This document shows positions 8,506-17,306 of a stretch of 64,000 nucleotides of DNA, one piece after another. The notes under the pieces are model-generated. The model saw nothing but the letters and a program-made list of their open reading frames with translations. It ran no database searches and had not been told where the DNA came from. A program made the position numbers and the translations under genes. The stretch spans positions 1-64,000 of the forward strand of contig DATIFN010000016.1 in the NCBI GenBank assembly GCA_035455245.1. The letters run 5' to 3'. The number at the start of each line of letters is the position of its first letter. The first letter of the stretch is position 1. The DNA comes from UBA8516 sp035455245 (GTDB taxonomy: Archaea > Thermoproteota > Nitrososphaeria > Nitrososphaerales > Nitrosopumilaceae).

Positions 8506-9177
8506 ATGTCTGAGGAAAACCGTCAATTTTTCAATTTCTCGTTTTTCAAAGTAGATCCAAAGTGGAGGTGGATGGCTGATCTCGCAAAAGAAGAATCAGC
8601 AAAAGAAGTTGAAAATATACTGACTCACTCTGGGATAAGATTTCGGTCATATTCAACACTAGGATTAAGAGATGACGCAGAGTTTTTGCTCTGGTTTGCC
8701 TCCGAGAACCTAGAGCAGATTCAAGACGTCATCTCAAGAATCTATCTTACTGTCTTTGGAAAATACATTTTTCCAACTCATGTTTATCTTTCCAATACTA
8801 GACCCTCATTGTATGCAAAAAGTTCCAGTCTACATGGCTGGCTTGCAGGTGAGGAACAAAAAAAATATGCCATTGTCTATCCTTTCATAAAAACTAGAGA
8901 GTGGTACCTTTTGCCTCTACCAAAAAGAAAGGAGATGATGGATGAACACATCAAGGCAGGACAAAAATATCCTGAGGTTATTTTAAACACGACATATTCA
9001 TTTGGAATTCATGACCAGGACTTCATGTTGGCTTTTGAAACAGACCGTCTTGACAAGTTCCAAGATTTGATAATGGATCTAAGAGAGACCCGAGTCAGTG
9101 CCTTCATCAAAGTAGACACGCCCATGATTGTTGGGATAAAAAAAGACATTGTTTCTCTGATAAAGAGTCTTGGATGA
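8506..9177 (+). CDS. Chlorite-dismutase/HemQ (ChdC)-like heme protein
   Basis: The 223-residue protein matches the chlorite dismutase superfamily. It has a YPFIKTREWYLLP segment (residues 125-137), then MMDEHIKAGQKYPEV, in which H148 aligns with the proximal heme ligand. The YPxxK motif (Y125, K129) corresponds to the tyrosine and lysine used by bacterial coproheme decarboxylase ChdC. A TYSFGIHDQDF segment lies near residue 163. It may therefore act on coproheme or be another heme enzyme. True chlorite dismutase activity is less likely without the distal arginine context. It lies between sufC and a DUF1802 gene, 2 kb from the siroheme-route genes. Confidence 0.78.
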   Translation: MSEENRQFFNFSFFKVDPKWRWMADLAKEESAKEVENILTHSGIRFRSYSTLGLRDDAEFLLWFASENLEQIQDVISRIYLTVFGKYIFPTHVYLSNTRPSLYAKSSSLHGWLAGEEQKKYAIVYPFIKTREWYLLPLPKRKEMMDEHIKAGQKYPEVILNTTYSFGIHDQDFMLAFETDRLDKFQDLIMDLRETRVSAFIKVDTPMIVGIKKDIVSLIKSLG

Positions 9178-9722
9178 TGAAGGCACTAAAAGAGTGGGCA
9201 ACTGTTGTAAGGGCACTAGAAAATGGAAACCAAACAGTATTGCTAAGAAAAGGTGGGATTTTAGAAACAGATTCTGGGTTTAAGGTAGAATCAAAAAAAT
9301 TTTTCTTGTTTCCAACTTATGAGCACCAACAGGCTGACTCGCTAAAATCGCAATTTTATGGATATCTGGCTGACGTTAGAGAAAATCAACCAAAGGCAGG
9401 AGTCAATCGAATAACATCTTATGCAGAAGTCATTACGGAAGCAGACGTTTCAGATATGAAAAAAATTGAAGAGCTGTCACCATTTCATATCTGGAGTGAT
9501 TATTATATTCAAGAAAGAATGAAGTGGTTGCCAGAAAAACCCATGAAGGCAATTTTTCTCAGAGTTTACAAAATAAAAGACTCTGAAATTCCCGTTTTAT
9601 CTGAATATCAAGGTTGCAAATCTTGGATAGACATAAATGTAAATTTGGAGGCTGGACAATCGGTTTTGAGCGACAAGGAAATTGCAGAAAAGCTTGAAGA
9701 GTTCAGGAGTATAGTAAATTGA
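9174..9722 (+). CDS. DUF1802 family protein
   Basis: The 182-residue protein resembles DUF1802 (start KEWATVVRALENGNQTVLLRKGGI; later FPTYEHQQADSLK). The family is uncharacterised, often about 180-200 residues, and has been compared to nucleotide- or nuclease-like folds without proof. Its ATG overlaps the stop of the HemQ-like gene (ATGATGA), and its own stop overlaps the TTG start of the aldo/keto reductase. The three genes therefore look translationally coupled. A second ATG three bases later is equally possible. Confidence 0.75.
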   Translation: MMKALKEWATVVRALENGNQTVLLRKGGILETDSGFKVESKKFFLFPTYEHQQADSLKSQFYGYLADVRENQPKAGVNRITSYAEVITEADVSDMKKIEELSPFHIWSDYYIQERMKWLPEKPMKAIFLRVYKIKDSEIPVLSEYQGCKSWIDINVNLEAGQSVLSDKEIAEKLEEFRSIVN

Positions 9723-10714
9723 AATACAAGACACTTGGAAAAAGTGGAATAAAGGTTTCTGAGATAGGATTTGGAGCATGGACTATTGCTCTTGATTGGT
9801 GGGGCAAAAAAATTGATGATGATGAGGCAAAACGCATGCTAAAAAAGGCATATGATGTTGGAATTAACTTTTTTGAGACAGGCGACATGTATGGCAAAGG
9901 CAAAAGTGAAAAACTCATTGGTGAGGCCTTTAAGGGAATGCGCGATGACATTATCATTTCAACAAAATATGGATATGACTTTGAAGGTGCGGCGCAAATA
10001 GGACATGCTGAGCTTCCCCAAAAGTTTGATCCTGCATTTACAGAACATGCACTAGAAAAAAGTTTAGAACGATTACAAACTGATCATATTGATGTCTATG
10101 GATTGCACAATCCAAAGATGCATCACATAAAAGATGATACAATTTTTCAAACACTAGATAAAAAAATTGCAGATGGAAAAATAAGAACATATCAAATAGC
10201 ATTAGGTCCCGCAATAGGTTGGATAAAAGAAGGACTGGAATCTATGAATAAGAGAAATGTTAGCGCAGTACAAACAGTCTATAACATTTTAGAACAAACA
10301 CCTGGAAATGAACTAATTGAAAACGCCGAGAAAAAAAATGTAGGAATATTGGCACGGGTTCCCGATGCTTCCGGCATTCTTACGGGAAAAGTAAATGCAA
10401 ATACCAAGATTGATGAAAAAGATCATCGTTCAGTTCGCAAAGGAGAGTGGATAAAAGAATCCCTAAACAAAGTAAAACAGCTTCAGCCTATTGCAACACG
10501 CAATGGTTTGAACATGACAGAGTTTGCAATAAAGTTCATTTTATCAAAAAATGCGGTCTCTTCTGTTTTACCTACAGTAATTAGCACTGAAGAGATTGAA
10601 AACTTTGCAGCAATGTCTGATGGAAGCTACCTAAGTTCTCAAGACATGAGAGAGATAACAGACATGTACAACCAATGGCCTGGATATGAGCTCAAGGCAT
10701 CTGTCCACGTTTAA
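9719..10714 (+). CDS. Aldo/keto reductase
   Basis: The 331-residue protein has the AKR barrel and the family signatures: YKTLGKSGIKVSEIGFGAW at the N-terminus, the catalytic Asp/Tyr pair in FFETGDMYGKGKSE, Lys in STKYGYDFEG and His in DVYGLHNPK. It would reduce carbonyl compounds with NADPH. The substrate is not predictable. The TTG start overlaps the upstream stop by three bases. Overlaps link it to the HemQ-like and DUF1802 genes in one unit. Confidence 0.88.
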   Translation: MKYKTLGKSGIKVSEIGFGAWTIALDWWGKKIDDDEAKRMLKKAYDVGINFFETGDMYGKGKSEKLIGEAFKGMRDDIIISTKYGYDFEGAAQIGHAELPQKFDPAFTEHALEKSLERLQTDHIDVYGLHNPKMHHIKDDTIFQTLDKKIADGKIRTYQIALGPAIGWIKEGLESMNKRNVSAVQTVYNILEQTPGNELIENAEKKNVGILARVPDASGILTGKVNANTKIDEKDHRSVRKGEWIKESLNKVKQLQPIATRNGLNMTEFAIKFILSKNAVSSVLPTVISTEEIENFAAMSDGSYLSSQDMREITDMYNQWPGYELKASVHV

Positions 10715-10742
10715 TGATATATTATTTCAGACCATCTATTTG

Positions 10743-11054
10743 TTATTCTAGGTCAGTAATTTTCGAATCAAGGCCTTTTGTGTGAGGTTTTGCTTTTGAT
10801 TTCCAACCTAAAACAAATTGTAAAACAGACAAGGTGTTTACCAGCATCATGTATTCCACGTTTCCTCCAGTAACATTTTTGATATCAAAAATGTTCCATT
10901 GACTAAGAGATGTCATAGTAATCACTGAACCGGAAATCAACAAGGATGGATTTTTTGCAGGATGTAGTATGTAATTTTCAAAGGTTTGGGCTATGGAATC
11001 CTGATTAATCTTGGATAAAGGTACTGCAAAAGAAGGGAAAGATTTTGGATTCAT
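10743..11054 (-). CDS. Hypothetical protein (103 aa)
   Basis: I do not recognise this 103-residue product. It has no clear signal peptide. A moderately hydrophobic central stretch (YMMLVNTLSVLQFVLGW) could be one membrane helix or a buried helix, and the tail is basic. Its ATG overlaps the stop of the zinc microprotein upstream on the minus strand (ATGA). That overlap is the main reason to believe it is translated. Confidence 0.5.
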   Translation of the reverse strand: MNPKSFPSFAVPLSKINQDSIAQTFENYILHPAKNPSLLISGSVITMTSLSQWNIFDIKNVTGGNVEYMMLVNTLSVLQFVLGWKSKAKPHTKGLDSKITDLE

Positions 11055-11215
11055 GCATAGATCATGTTTTTTCCTTGTTTTCCAAAACCTGTTTGAAATC
11101 CGCAGCTATTACAATAGTGCAGATCGTGATCTGGTTCTATGTTTATTGCCGCAACAGATTTTACATAAAACAACCTGTTGCCACAGTTTGGACATTGCAC
11201 GTATAGTTGCACCAT
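11051..11215 (-). CDS. Zinc-ribbon microprotein (54 aa)
   Basis: This 54-residue ATG frame has CPNC (residues 8-11) and CNSC (35-38), a one-ribbon zinc protein. It begins MVQLYVQCPNC, much like MIEIHIECPNC of the protein at 2212-2379, so the two may be paralogues. It overlaps the 103-residue hypothetical gene by four bases. The coding strand is opposite to another open frame that has no recognisable features. Function is unknown. Confidence 0.65.
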   Translation of the reverse strand: MVQLYVQCPNCGNRLFYVKSVAAINIEPDHDLHYCNSCGFQTGFGKQGKNMIYA

Positions 11216-11278
11216 TAAATCAGTTGAATGAAAATTTTAGTTATAAGGCGCGCGTAGGACTGATAAATTATCCATATC

Positions 11279-12292
11279 CTATGCAGGAATATAGTCTTCT
11301 ATATTGTATTCATGCTCTACAAAATATTCTACCCTAGTTTTTTTGAATTCTCGTGAACTAAACAAAATCCTATAGTCGTTTATCCCAATTTGTTTTTGGA
11401 TTTCTTTTGCCATATTTTCTGCGTCCTCTTGTGATTTACAGTGAATCATAGAAAAAACATTGTATGGCCAGTCCTGGTAAACAGGTCGTTGGTAGCAATG
11501 ACTTACTTGTGGGAATGCCCCTAGTTTTGAGCCTATTTCGTCGATTTTTTCTTCAGGAACTTTCCAGACAATCATCCCATTTGCCACAAATCCCGCATCT
11601 CTGTGTCTTAAAATTGCCGCAAATCGACGCATGACGCCAATTTCTTCATAGTATTTTACTTTCTCAAGCAGTACTTCTTCTGTTATTCCAAGGTTTTGCG
11701 CAGATTTCAAAAATGGTCTTTTTACTATTTCTAAATCTTTTTGGAGCTCACGTATGAATTCCTTGTCTTTTTCTGTTGCTACAAAGGACACATCACGAAT
11801 TTTTTTCTTTTCTTCTGTTGGTTTTATCTCAGCTTCTTTACCGTCTATCATGTCAAGTTTTACTCCAATTTTGAAAAGTTTTATGGTAGGAAGCAGTCTT
11901 GTTTTTTTTATTCCTGGAAGTTTAGAAAATTTGTCAACCTCAGTCTTTAGATCACTTCCTGGCGGGACTGCAAGTGTAAACCAAAGATTGTATTCATGAT
12001 TTCTTTCATAGTTATGGCTGACACCCGGGTGTTTGTTTACTTGATTAGCAATCTGATCTAATTTTTCTGGTTCTATGGACATTGCAATCAATGCACTTTT
12101 GTAGCCAAGCTTTCTTGTGTCAAAAATTGCACTAAGTTGTCTAATTACACCAGTTTTTTTTAAGGAAATCAGTCTTTGCATTAGTTGTTCGTCAGAAATT
12201 TTGAATTTTTTTGCCATCTCCTCAAAGGGTTGAGGAACTAGCGGAAATGTCCACTGGATCTCATTTAAAATTTCTTTGTCAAGAGCATCCAT
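11279..12292 (-). CDS. ahbAB: Siroheme decarboxylase, AhbA-AhbB fusion
   Basis: The 337-residue protein contains two Lrp/AsnC-like halves. Each has a winged helix (DALDKEILNEIQWTFPLVPQPF; DKEFIRELQKDLEIVKRPF) and an AsnC-type effector domain with GVMRRFAAILRHRDAGF-like or GVIRQLSAIFDTRKLGY-like motifs. AhbA and AhbB normally form a heterodimer that removes two acetate carboxyls from siroheme on the alternative (siroheme) route to heme. Here they are one chain. The true start is ATG at 12292. The frame is open further upstream, but that part overlaps the divergent Met8-like gene. The context with Met8, HemA and HemB supports the role. Confidence 0.85.
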   Translation of the reverse strand: MDALDKEILNEIQWTFPLVPQPFEEMAKKFKISDEQLMQRLISLKKTGVIRQLSAIFDTRKLGYKSALIAMSIEPEKLDQIANQVNKHPGVSHNYERNHEYNLWFTLAVPPGSDLKTEVDKFSKLPGIKKTRLLPTIKLFKIGVKLDMIDGKEAEIKPTEEKKKIRDVSFVATEKDKEFIRELQKDLEIVKRPFLKSAQNLGITEEVLLEKVKYYEEIGVMRRFAAILRHRDAGFVANGMIVWKVPEEKIDEIGSKLGAFPQVSHCYQRPVYQDWPYNVFSMIHCKSQEDAENMAKEIQKQIGINDYRILFSSREFKKTRVEYFVEHEYNIEDYIPA

Positions 12293-12346
12293 TAATACAA
12301 TGAAAAACTTTACGCAATTAAAAAACGTACCGAGTTTCTTGCAATC

Positions 12347-12354
12347 TATAAATA
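12347..12354 (+). promoter_or_regulatory. TATA box of the met8-hemA unit
   Basis: TATAAATA centred about 27 bases before the TTG at 12378 marks a leaderless promoter for the Met8-like gene. The promoter shares an 85-base divergent region with ahbAB, whose own AT-rich box would lie near 12317-12323 on the other strand. Confidence 0.6.
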
Positions 12355-12377
12355 CCATACAAAGTGTGCCAAGGTTA

Positions 12378-13028
12378 TTGATAGTAGATCTGAATCTAAA
12401 GGGAAATCTAGTCATAGTTGTAGGGGGGGGACAAGAAGGACTCAAAAAGATAAACTCACTTTTAACGCAGGATTGCAAGATTTTGCTATTTAGTGATAAA
12501 ACAAATAGTCAGATTCAAAGTTATGTAAACCAGAAAAAAATACTCTATAAAAAAATCAAATTAGAAAGTGCCGATTTTCTTACAAAGTATAAACCAATTC
12601 TTGTCATGGCTGCAACTGATGACAAGGAATTAAATCGGAAAATTGTAGAAAAAGCAAAAAAAATGCGCTGTTATGCATATGCTGCAGATGATCCCGCAGT
12701 TAGTGATTTTTCCCATCCTTCTGTGATAAACATCGAAGATACAGTACAGATAGCTGTTTCTACAGGAGGTAGGAGTCCTGCTATGGCAAGAAAAATAAGA
12801 ATGCAAGCAGAAAAGATCTTTAAAAAAATCATAAAAAAAGAGGACATTTACCAAATAAAACTGCAGGAATTTGCCAGAACCCTGGCGAAAACAAAACTAG
12901 CAACACCTCTTGAGCGCAAAAAATTCCTATATGGAGTTATAAATGACAATAAAATAAAACAGTTAATAAAAGAAGGAAATTTCAAAAAAGCACAGAAGAG
13001 AATAATGGAGATGTTAAAATCAAAATGA
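12378..13028 (+). CDS. Precorrin-2 dehydrogenase / sirohydrochlorin ferrochelatase-like (Met8/CysG-N)
   Basis: The 216-residue product has an N-terminal NAD-binding fold (VIVVGGGQEGLKKINSLL), a DDPAVSDFSHPSVI segment and the STGGRSPAMARKIR motif of Met8/CysG-N proteins. It would oxidise precorrin-2 to sirohydrochlorin and perhaps insert iron, supplying siroheme to AhbAB. The start is inferred as TTG at 12378, from the TATA spacing and because homologues begin near IVDLNLKG. In-frame GTG (12366), ATG (12300) and TTG (12276) codons are alternatives. The stop overlaps hemA by four bases. Confidence 0.85.
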   Translation: MIVDLNLKGNLVIVVGGGQEGLKKINSLLTQDCKILLFSDKTNSQIQSYVNQKKILYKKIKLESADFLTKYKPILVMAATDDKELNRKIVEKAKKMRCYAYAADDPAVSDFSHPSVINIEDTVQIAVSTGGRSPAMARKIRMQAEKIFKKIIKKEDIYQIKLQEFARTLAKTKLATPLERKKFLYGVINDNKIKQLIKEGNFKKAQKRIMEMLKSK

Positions 13029-14281
13029 ATCTTAATGTCATAAATGCCAGGGTTACGTTTCACAAGTCTCCAATTCACATGCTAGAACGATTCATATTCA
13101 AGGACTTGGATTCCGCATATTCTTCATTTATGGAGCATTCTGGTTTGAAAGAGTGTGTTATTTTGCAGACATGTAATAGAGTCGAAATCTTTGGAGCAGG
13201 GAATGCGCATGATGTAGAAAAAGTAAAAAAAACATGGGCATCTATTGCAGGTCTTGAGGAAAATTCTTTCAAGGAAAATCTCGAAATAAGTGAGGGAACA
13301 GAAGCATATGAGCACCTTCTCAAGTTGACAGCAGGGCTTGATTCTCTTGTTGTTGGTGAAGAGCAAATACTTGGTCAGATAAAAGATTCCATAACAACAG
13401 CCAGAGAAGCAAACGCCTCTGGAAACAATCTAAACACCCTTTTTGACAAGGCTATTCGTGTTGGCAGCAGGGTAAGAAATACTACTGGGATTAGTCGCGG
13501 TAGTATTTCTATTGGTTCAATGGCAGTCAAACTAGCGGAAGAAAATATTGATGATTTAAAATCAAAAAACATCCTACTGATAGGGACAGGTGAAGCGGCA
13601 AGTCTTGTTGCAAAATCACTCAAAAGAAGAGGTGCAGAGTTTCTAGTAACAAGTAGGACGTTTCAAAGGTCAAAAGCATTTTCAGAAACTGTTGGAGGAA
13701 AACCCATCCAATTTGAAGTTGCACTTGCTAATTTCAAAAAAGTAGACGTTTTGTTTGTTGCAACTGTTGCTCCATATTTCCTTGTCACGTATGAAAGGAT
13801 AAGGGATGCAATGGAATCAAAAAAGACAGGGATGATGATCCTTGATTTGTCAAATCCACGAACTGTTGATGAGAGGGTTTCTACAATAGGTAGGATTAAG
13901 ATGTTTAATTTAGATCAAATAGCTGAGATGGTAGACAAGAATATGCGAACAAGGATTGGAGTCGTATCTTCAGCAGAAAAAATAATTAATGAAGAGCTTC
14001 CAATAGTAGAAGCAGTAATGAAAAGATTGGAGGTCGAACCTGTAGTAAAAGGGGTTTTCAAAGACATTGATATCGTTAGAGTCAAAGAACTCAGAAAGGC
14101 GTTACAGATGCTTGGAGAAATTGATGATGAAAAAAAGCGCATAATCGATCAGCTAACCCAAGCTATTGTAGAAGGAATCGTATCAACTCCAATGAACAAT
14201 TTGAGAAAAGCATCCGAACAGGGAGATTTGGAATTGCTTAAATCAGTTTCCAAGCTCTTTGATTATAACACAAAAGGATAA
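13025..14281 (+). CDS. hemA: Glutamyl-tRNA reductase
   Basis: The 418-residue protein has the catalytic cysteine C50 in the motif ILQTCNRVEIFG, the GLDSLVVGEEQILGQIK block, the NADPH-binding GTGEAASLVAKSL segment and a C-terminal dimerisation domain. It converts glutamyl-tRNA to glutamate-1-semialdehyde, the first committed step to tetrapyrroles. Its ATG overlaps the Met8 stop. hemB follows, as is common in archaea. hemL, hemC and hemD are not in this window. Confidence 0.96.
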   Translation: MNLNVINARVTFHKSPIHMLERFIFKDLDSAYSSFMEHSGLKECVILQTCNRVEIFGAGNAHDVEKVKKTWASIAGLEENSFKENLEISEGTEAYEHLLKLTAGLDSLVVGEEQILGQIKDSITTAREANASGNNLNTLFDKAIRVGSRVRNTTGISRGSISIGSMAVKLAEENIDDLKSKNILLIGTGEAASLVAKSLKRRGAEFLVTSRTFQRSKAFSETVGGKPIQFEVALANFKKVDVLFVATVAPYFLVTYERIRDAMESKKTGMMILDLSNPRTVDERVSTIGRIKMFNLDQIAEMVDKNMRTRIGVVSSAEKIINEELPIVEAVMKRLEVEPVVKGVFKDIDIVRVKELRKALQMLGEIDDEKKRIIDQLTQAIVEGIVSTPMNNLRKASEQGDLELLKSVSKLFDYNTKG

Positions 14282-14316
14282 CAGATTATATTGCTTGCAG
14301 AGTGTATTTTTTGCGT

Positions 14317-15294
14317 ATGAGTTTTCCTAATGTTAGGCTACGCAGATTACGAAAAAGTGAAAAGATTCGCGAGCTTTTAGAGGAAGTAAGACTATCTCCA
14401 AAGGATCTAATCTGTCCAGTTTTTGTTCAAGAAGATTTGAAGGAAAGAGTACAGGTTGATTCTATGCCTGACATCGAAAGACTTCCCCTAAAAGAAGTAG
14501 TAGGGGAAGTAAATTCTATTGCAGATTTGAAAATCCCCGCAATCATGATATTTGGAATTCCATCAAAAAAAGATGACAAAGGTACATCTGCTTTTGATCA
14601 AAATGGCATTGTGCAAAAGGCAATTTCAGAGGTAAGAAAAAACCTTGGAAACAAAATAGCAATAATGGCAGATGTTTGTCTTTGTCAATACACCACATCA
14701 GGACATTGTGGTCTTGTTAAGGGTAATACAATAGATAATGATTCCAGTTTGGAAGTTTTAAAAAAAATTGCATCAAGTCAAGCTCAAGCTGGAGTGGACG
14801 TAGTTTCGCCTTCTGCAATGATGGATGGTCAAGTAAAGACGATAAGACAAGGTTTGGATGATGAAGGTTTTCACGATGTAGCAATAATGTCACATTCTGC
14901 AAAACACCGTTCCAATCTTTATTCTCCCTTTAGAGACATGGCACACTGCGCTCCACAATTTGGAGACAGGAGATCATACCAGTTGCCATATACAAATCCA
15001 ACAGAAGCCATGAGAGAGATTGAAACAGATATTGCTGAAGGCGTAGACATTGTAATGATAAAACCTGCCCTTGCCTATCTTGATTTGATTGCCAAAACCA
15101 AGAGCAGTTTCAACATACCCGTATCTGCATATAGTGTATCAGGAGAATATTCTTTAGTAAAAGCAGCTGCCAAGCAAGGCTGGATCAACGAAACTGAAGT
15201 CACTCTGGAAATTTTGACTGCAATTAAACGAGCCGGTGCAGATATGATTGTAACATATCTTTCAAAGATTGCCGCACGAGCACTAAATGGATAA
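14317..15294 (+). CDS. hemB: Porphobilinogen synthase (delta-aminolevulinate dehydratase)
   Basis: The 325-residue protein has the cysteine-rich zinc loop DVCLCQYTTSGHCG. The two active-site lysines appear in SHSAKHRSNLYSPFRD and VMIKPALAYLD. It condenses two 5-aminolevulinate molecules to porphobilinogen. The ATG at 14317 is preferred over an in-frame GTG at 14302. The conserved RLRRLRKSEKIRELL begins soon after it, and a TATA-like box (about 14285) has the right spacing. It lies 35 bases after hemA and may have its own promoter as well as read-through. Confidence 0.95.
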   Translation: MSFPNVRLRRLRKSEKIRELLEEVRLSPKDLICPVFVQEDLKERVQVDSMPDIERLPLKEVVGEVNSIADLKIPAIMIFGIPSKKDDKGTSAFDQNGIVQKAISEVRKNLGNKIAIMADVCLCQYTTSGHCGLVKGNTIDNDSSLEVLKKIASSQAQAGVDVVSPSAMMDGQVKTIRQGLDDEGFHDVAIMSHSAKHRSNLYSPFRDMAHCAPQFGDRRSYQLPYTNPTEAMREIETDIAEGVDIVMIKPALAYLDLIAKTKSSFNIPVSAYSVSGEYSLVKAAAKQGWINETEVTLEILTAIKRAGADMIVTYLSKIAARALNG

Positions 15295-15296
15295 AA

Positions 15297-15608
15297 ATGC
15301 GTGACGATGAGCGTTTTGAAATAGAACGTGCTCTTGATTTGATACCACATGTCATTGGATCAAGTTGGGCAACAACATGGTTTCGTCTAAACAAGATAAG
15401 AAAACCAACCAGAGAAGAATATAGAAACAAGGTAGTAGAGTACGTTAAATTTTTAGAAAACCTAATAGACTCATTTCCAAAATCTGATAATTTCCAAGAA
15501 ATTACTTTATTTTCAAAAAAAAGATACAGAGAAGAGATAGAAAAGATTCTTGTTGGAAATAATCTTGAAATCGAAAAACGAATTGATAGATATCTAAATT
15601 ATGGCTAG
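15297..15608 (+). CDS. Small hypothetical protein linked to hemB
   Basis: The 103-residue charged, mostly helical protein starts two bases after the hemB stop, so it is probably co-translated. It contains no cysteines or membrane segment. A central stretch (WATTWFRLNKIRKPTREEYR) is the most distinctive part. I do not recognise a family. Placement at the end of the heme unit suggests a role tied to that pathway, but this is only context. It overlaps the convergent HD-domain gene by four bases. Confidence 0.65.
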   Translation: MRDDERFEIERALDLIPHVIGSSWATTWFRLNKIRKPTREEYRNKVVEYVKFLENLIDSFPKSDNFQEITLFSKKRYREEIEKILVGNNLEIEKRIDRYLNYG

Positions 15609-16225
15609 ATCTCTTTTTTTATATCATTAAGAAATTTTTTTAAAATTCTTGTTCTTTGAATGGCTTCTTTTTTTCCAGTTTTTGTATTCATTCTTTTTTC
15701 TAAGAGTAATAATTTTTTGTAAAAATGATCAAGCGTCCATTTTTTATCCTCAGGAATTCTTTTGTGACAAAACGGATCCTCTTTGTTATAAAACGGCCTT
15801 TTTTCTGCTCCCCCAACAGCAAATGTCCTAGCTATACCTATTGCCCCTAAGGCGTCTAGCCTATCTGCATCCTGGAGGATTTTTCCTACTATTGTTCGTG
15901 GAACCATGCCTTTTGAGAAGCTATGTTCACCTATGGCTTTGACAATTATTCCTATTTCATGCGCATTATAGTCATATTTTTTGAGTATCTTTGCAGCCAT
16001 CAATGCACTTTTAGTTGATGCATTTTTTGATCTTTTATCTGATTTCGGATAAGAAATAATATCATGTAAAAGAACAGCAGCGCGCACCAGTTTCATGTTG
16101 GCTCTTTCTTTTTTTCCAATTATTTCTGCAATTTTGTAAACTCTCATTATGTGCTCAAAGTCATGAGCAGGATCATTATTTTCTAGTTTTTTTTGGACTT
16201 CATCTTTAAGTTTAGTTATTTCCAA
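15605..16225 (-). CDS. HD-domain phosphohydrolase-like protein
   Basis: The 206-residue protein has the HD superfamily metal motif. The first histidine is in HDFEHIMRVYKIA, the HD pair is H54-D55 (AAVLLHDII), and a downstream QDADRLDALGAIGIAR motif resembles the YpgQ/YedJ subgroup. Such proteins hydrolyse phosphate esters of nucleotides or related molecules. The substrate is unknown. It ends two bases from the membrane protein gene upstream, suggesting a two-gene unit. Confidence 0.82.
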   Translation of the reverse strand: MEITKLKDEVQKKLENNDPAHDFEHIMRVYKIAEIIGKKERANMKLVRAAVLLHDIISYPKSDKRSKNASTKSALMAAKILKKYDYNAHEIGIIVKAIGEHSFSKGMVPRTIVGKILQDADRLDALGAIGIARTFAVGGAEKRPFYNKEDPFCHKRIPEDKKWTLDHFYKKLLLLEKRMNTKTGKKEAIQRTRILKKFLNDIKKEI

Positions 16226-16226
16226 T

Positions 16227-16901
16227 TTAGAATCTCCATAATTTTGGCTTTACAAATTCTAATTTCTTTGCTGTTATCAACTTATTCCAATTTATACATG
16301 CAAAGACGACAATCATGACAATACTGATAATGTCTGTAACCAAAATTCCTATCAATGTATCTTCAAATAATTCTAAAAATGGTTTTAGTGTTACAGTACT
16401 AATAGATATCATTACATAATACGCAACAGCTCTTCCTAACCAGAATCCTGCAAAGAGAGAGATGTTTTTTACTCTCATAATTCCGTACGCCATAAACAAT
16501 AGATTACTTGGAAGTGGAGTTATGGCAAAAATAAATGATGCAGAAAAAAATCCATATTTTTTCTTTTTTAGGAAATCGGCAAGTATATCAAGATTTGATT
16601 TTCTTTCTGTTCCCATGAATCTACGAAAGAATCTGCTAATGTACATGAGAATTATTCTTCCAATCAAAGCCCCGGTGGCTCCTACAAATGAAAGTGCAAG
16701 AATGTCAAATGTAGGATCCATTGCATAAAAAGACGACAAAACCATCCATGTCGGTGGCGTTAAGATAGGCGATGCATTCATTGCAACAAGTAAAAGGAAG
16801 ATTCCAAGATAGGACGATTTGCGAAATATTTCAAAAATTTCTTCCATGATTTTTTTAAATTTGGCACATCTTTTAATTGGTTCTAATTTGGGTAAATTCA
16901 T
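16227..16901 (-). CDS. VTT/DedA-like membrane protein
   Basis: The 224-residue protein has about five hydrophobic segments. A VTT (SNARE-associated) pattern is visible, including GATGALIGRIILMYISRFF and FIFAITPLPSNLLFMAYGI. VTT proteins are thought to move lipids across membranes or support envelope homeostasis. The N-terminal 25 residues are basic and cytoplasmic. It lies immediately upstream of the HD-domain gene on the minus strand. Confidence 0.78.
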   Translation of the reverse strand: MNLPKLEPIKRCAKFKKIMEEIFEIFRKSSYLGIFLLLVAMNASPILTPPTWMVLSSFYAMDPTFDILALSFVGATGALIGRIILMYISRFFRRFMGTERKSNLDILADFLKKKKYGFFSASFIFAITPLPSNLLFMAYGIMRVKNISLFAGFWLGRAVAYYVMISISTVTLKPFLELFEDTLIGILVTDIISIVMIVVFACINWNKLITAKKLEFVKPKLWRF

Positions 16902-17030
16902 ATCATAAAATATAAAAAAACGATGAATTTTCCTAAATATTCCAAGATTATTTTCAAGTGATCGATATTATCCTAGAAAATGAAGAAGAAGTACAATATA
17001 TTTATAAGTAAAAATCACTAATAAGTAGAT

Positions 17031-17153
17031 GTGAGCGCAAAAGCATGGAAATGTTATAGATGCAATCTGATCTTTACAGAAGAATCCCATGCGTTGCTTC
17101 ACGAAGATCTTTCACATCATTCTGTTCGCGAAGTTCAGATGATGAAGGCTTGA
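17031..17153 (+). CDS. C2H2-type zinc microprotein (40 aa)
   Basis: This is a GTG-started 40-residue frame, KAWKCYRCNLIF...HEDLSHHS. It contains CxxC and histidines spaced as in a short C2H2 finger. A TATA-like box (TTTATAAG, 17001-17008) lies about 26 bases upstream, so a leaderless transcript is likely. It sits alone in the 594-base gap between the VTT gene and the next protein gene, which also holds tRNA-Leu. Function is unknown. Confidence 0.6.
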   Translation: MSAKAWKCYRCNLIFTEESHALLHEDLSHHSVREVQMMKA

Positions 17154-17306
17154 AAAATTTTACCATACACAATCGTTTAAGATCTCAAATTTTGTAAAGA
17201 TGAAAATAGTTGTGTAAATAAATTATATCGTGGGAGAAAATCATCGAGGTTTCGATGAACCAAATCGTAAACAGAGGTTAAGACGACAGAAAAAATTATA
17301 CAAAAA

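Noticed and set aside
11011..11337. 108-residue plus-strand frame opposite the zinc microprotein
   Set aside because: The minus-strand zinc protein has coherent CxxC pairs and a four-base overlap with its neighbour. The plus frame has only scattered residues.
12276..12377. Longer N-terminus for the Met8-like protein from TTG 12276 or ATG 12300
   Set aside because: The first residues are not Met8-like and overlap the AhbAB start. The TATA box at 12347-12354 fits the TTG at 12378.
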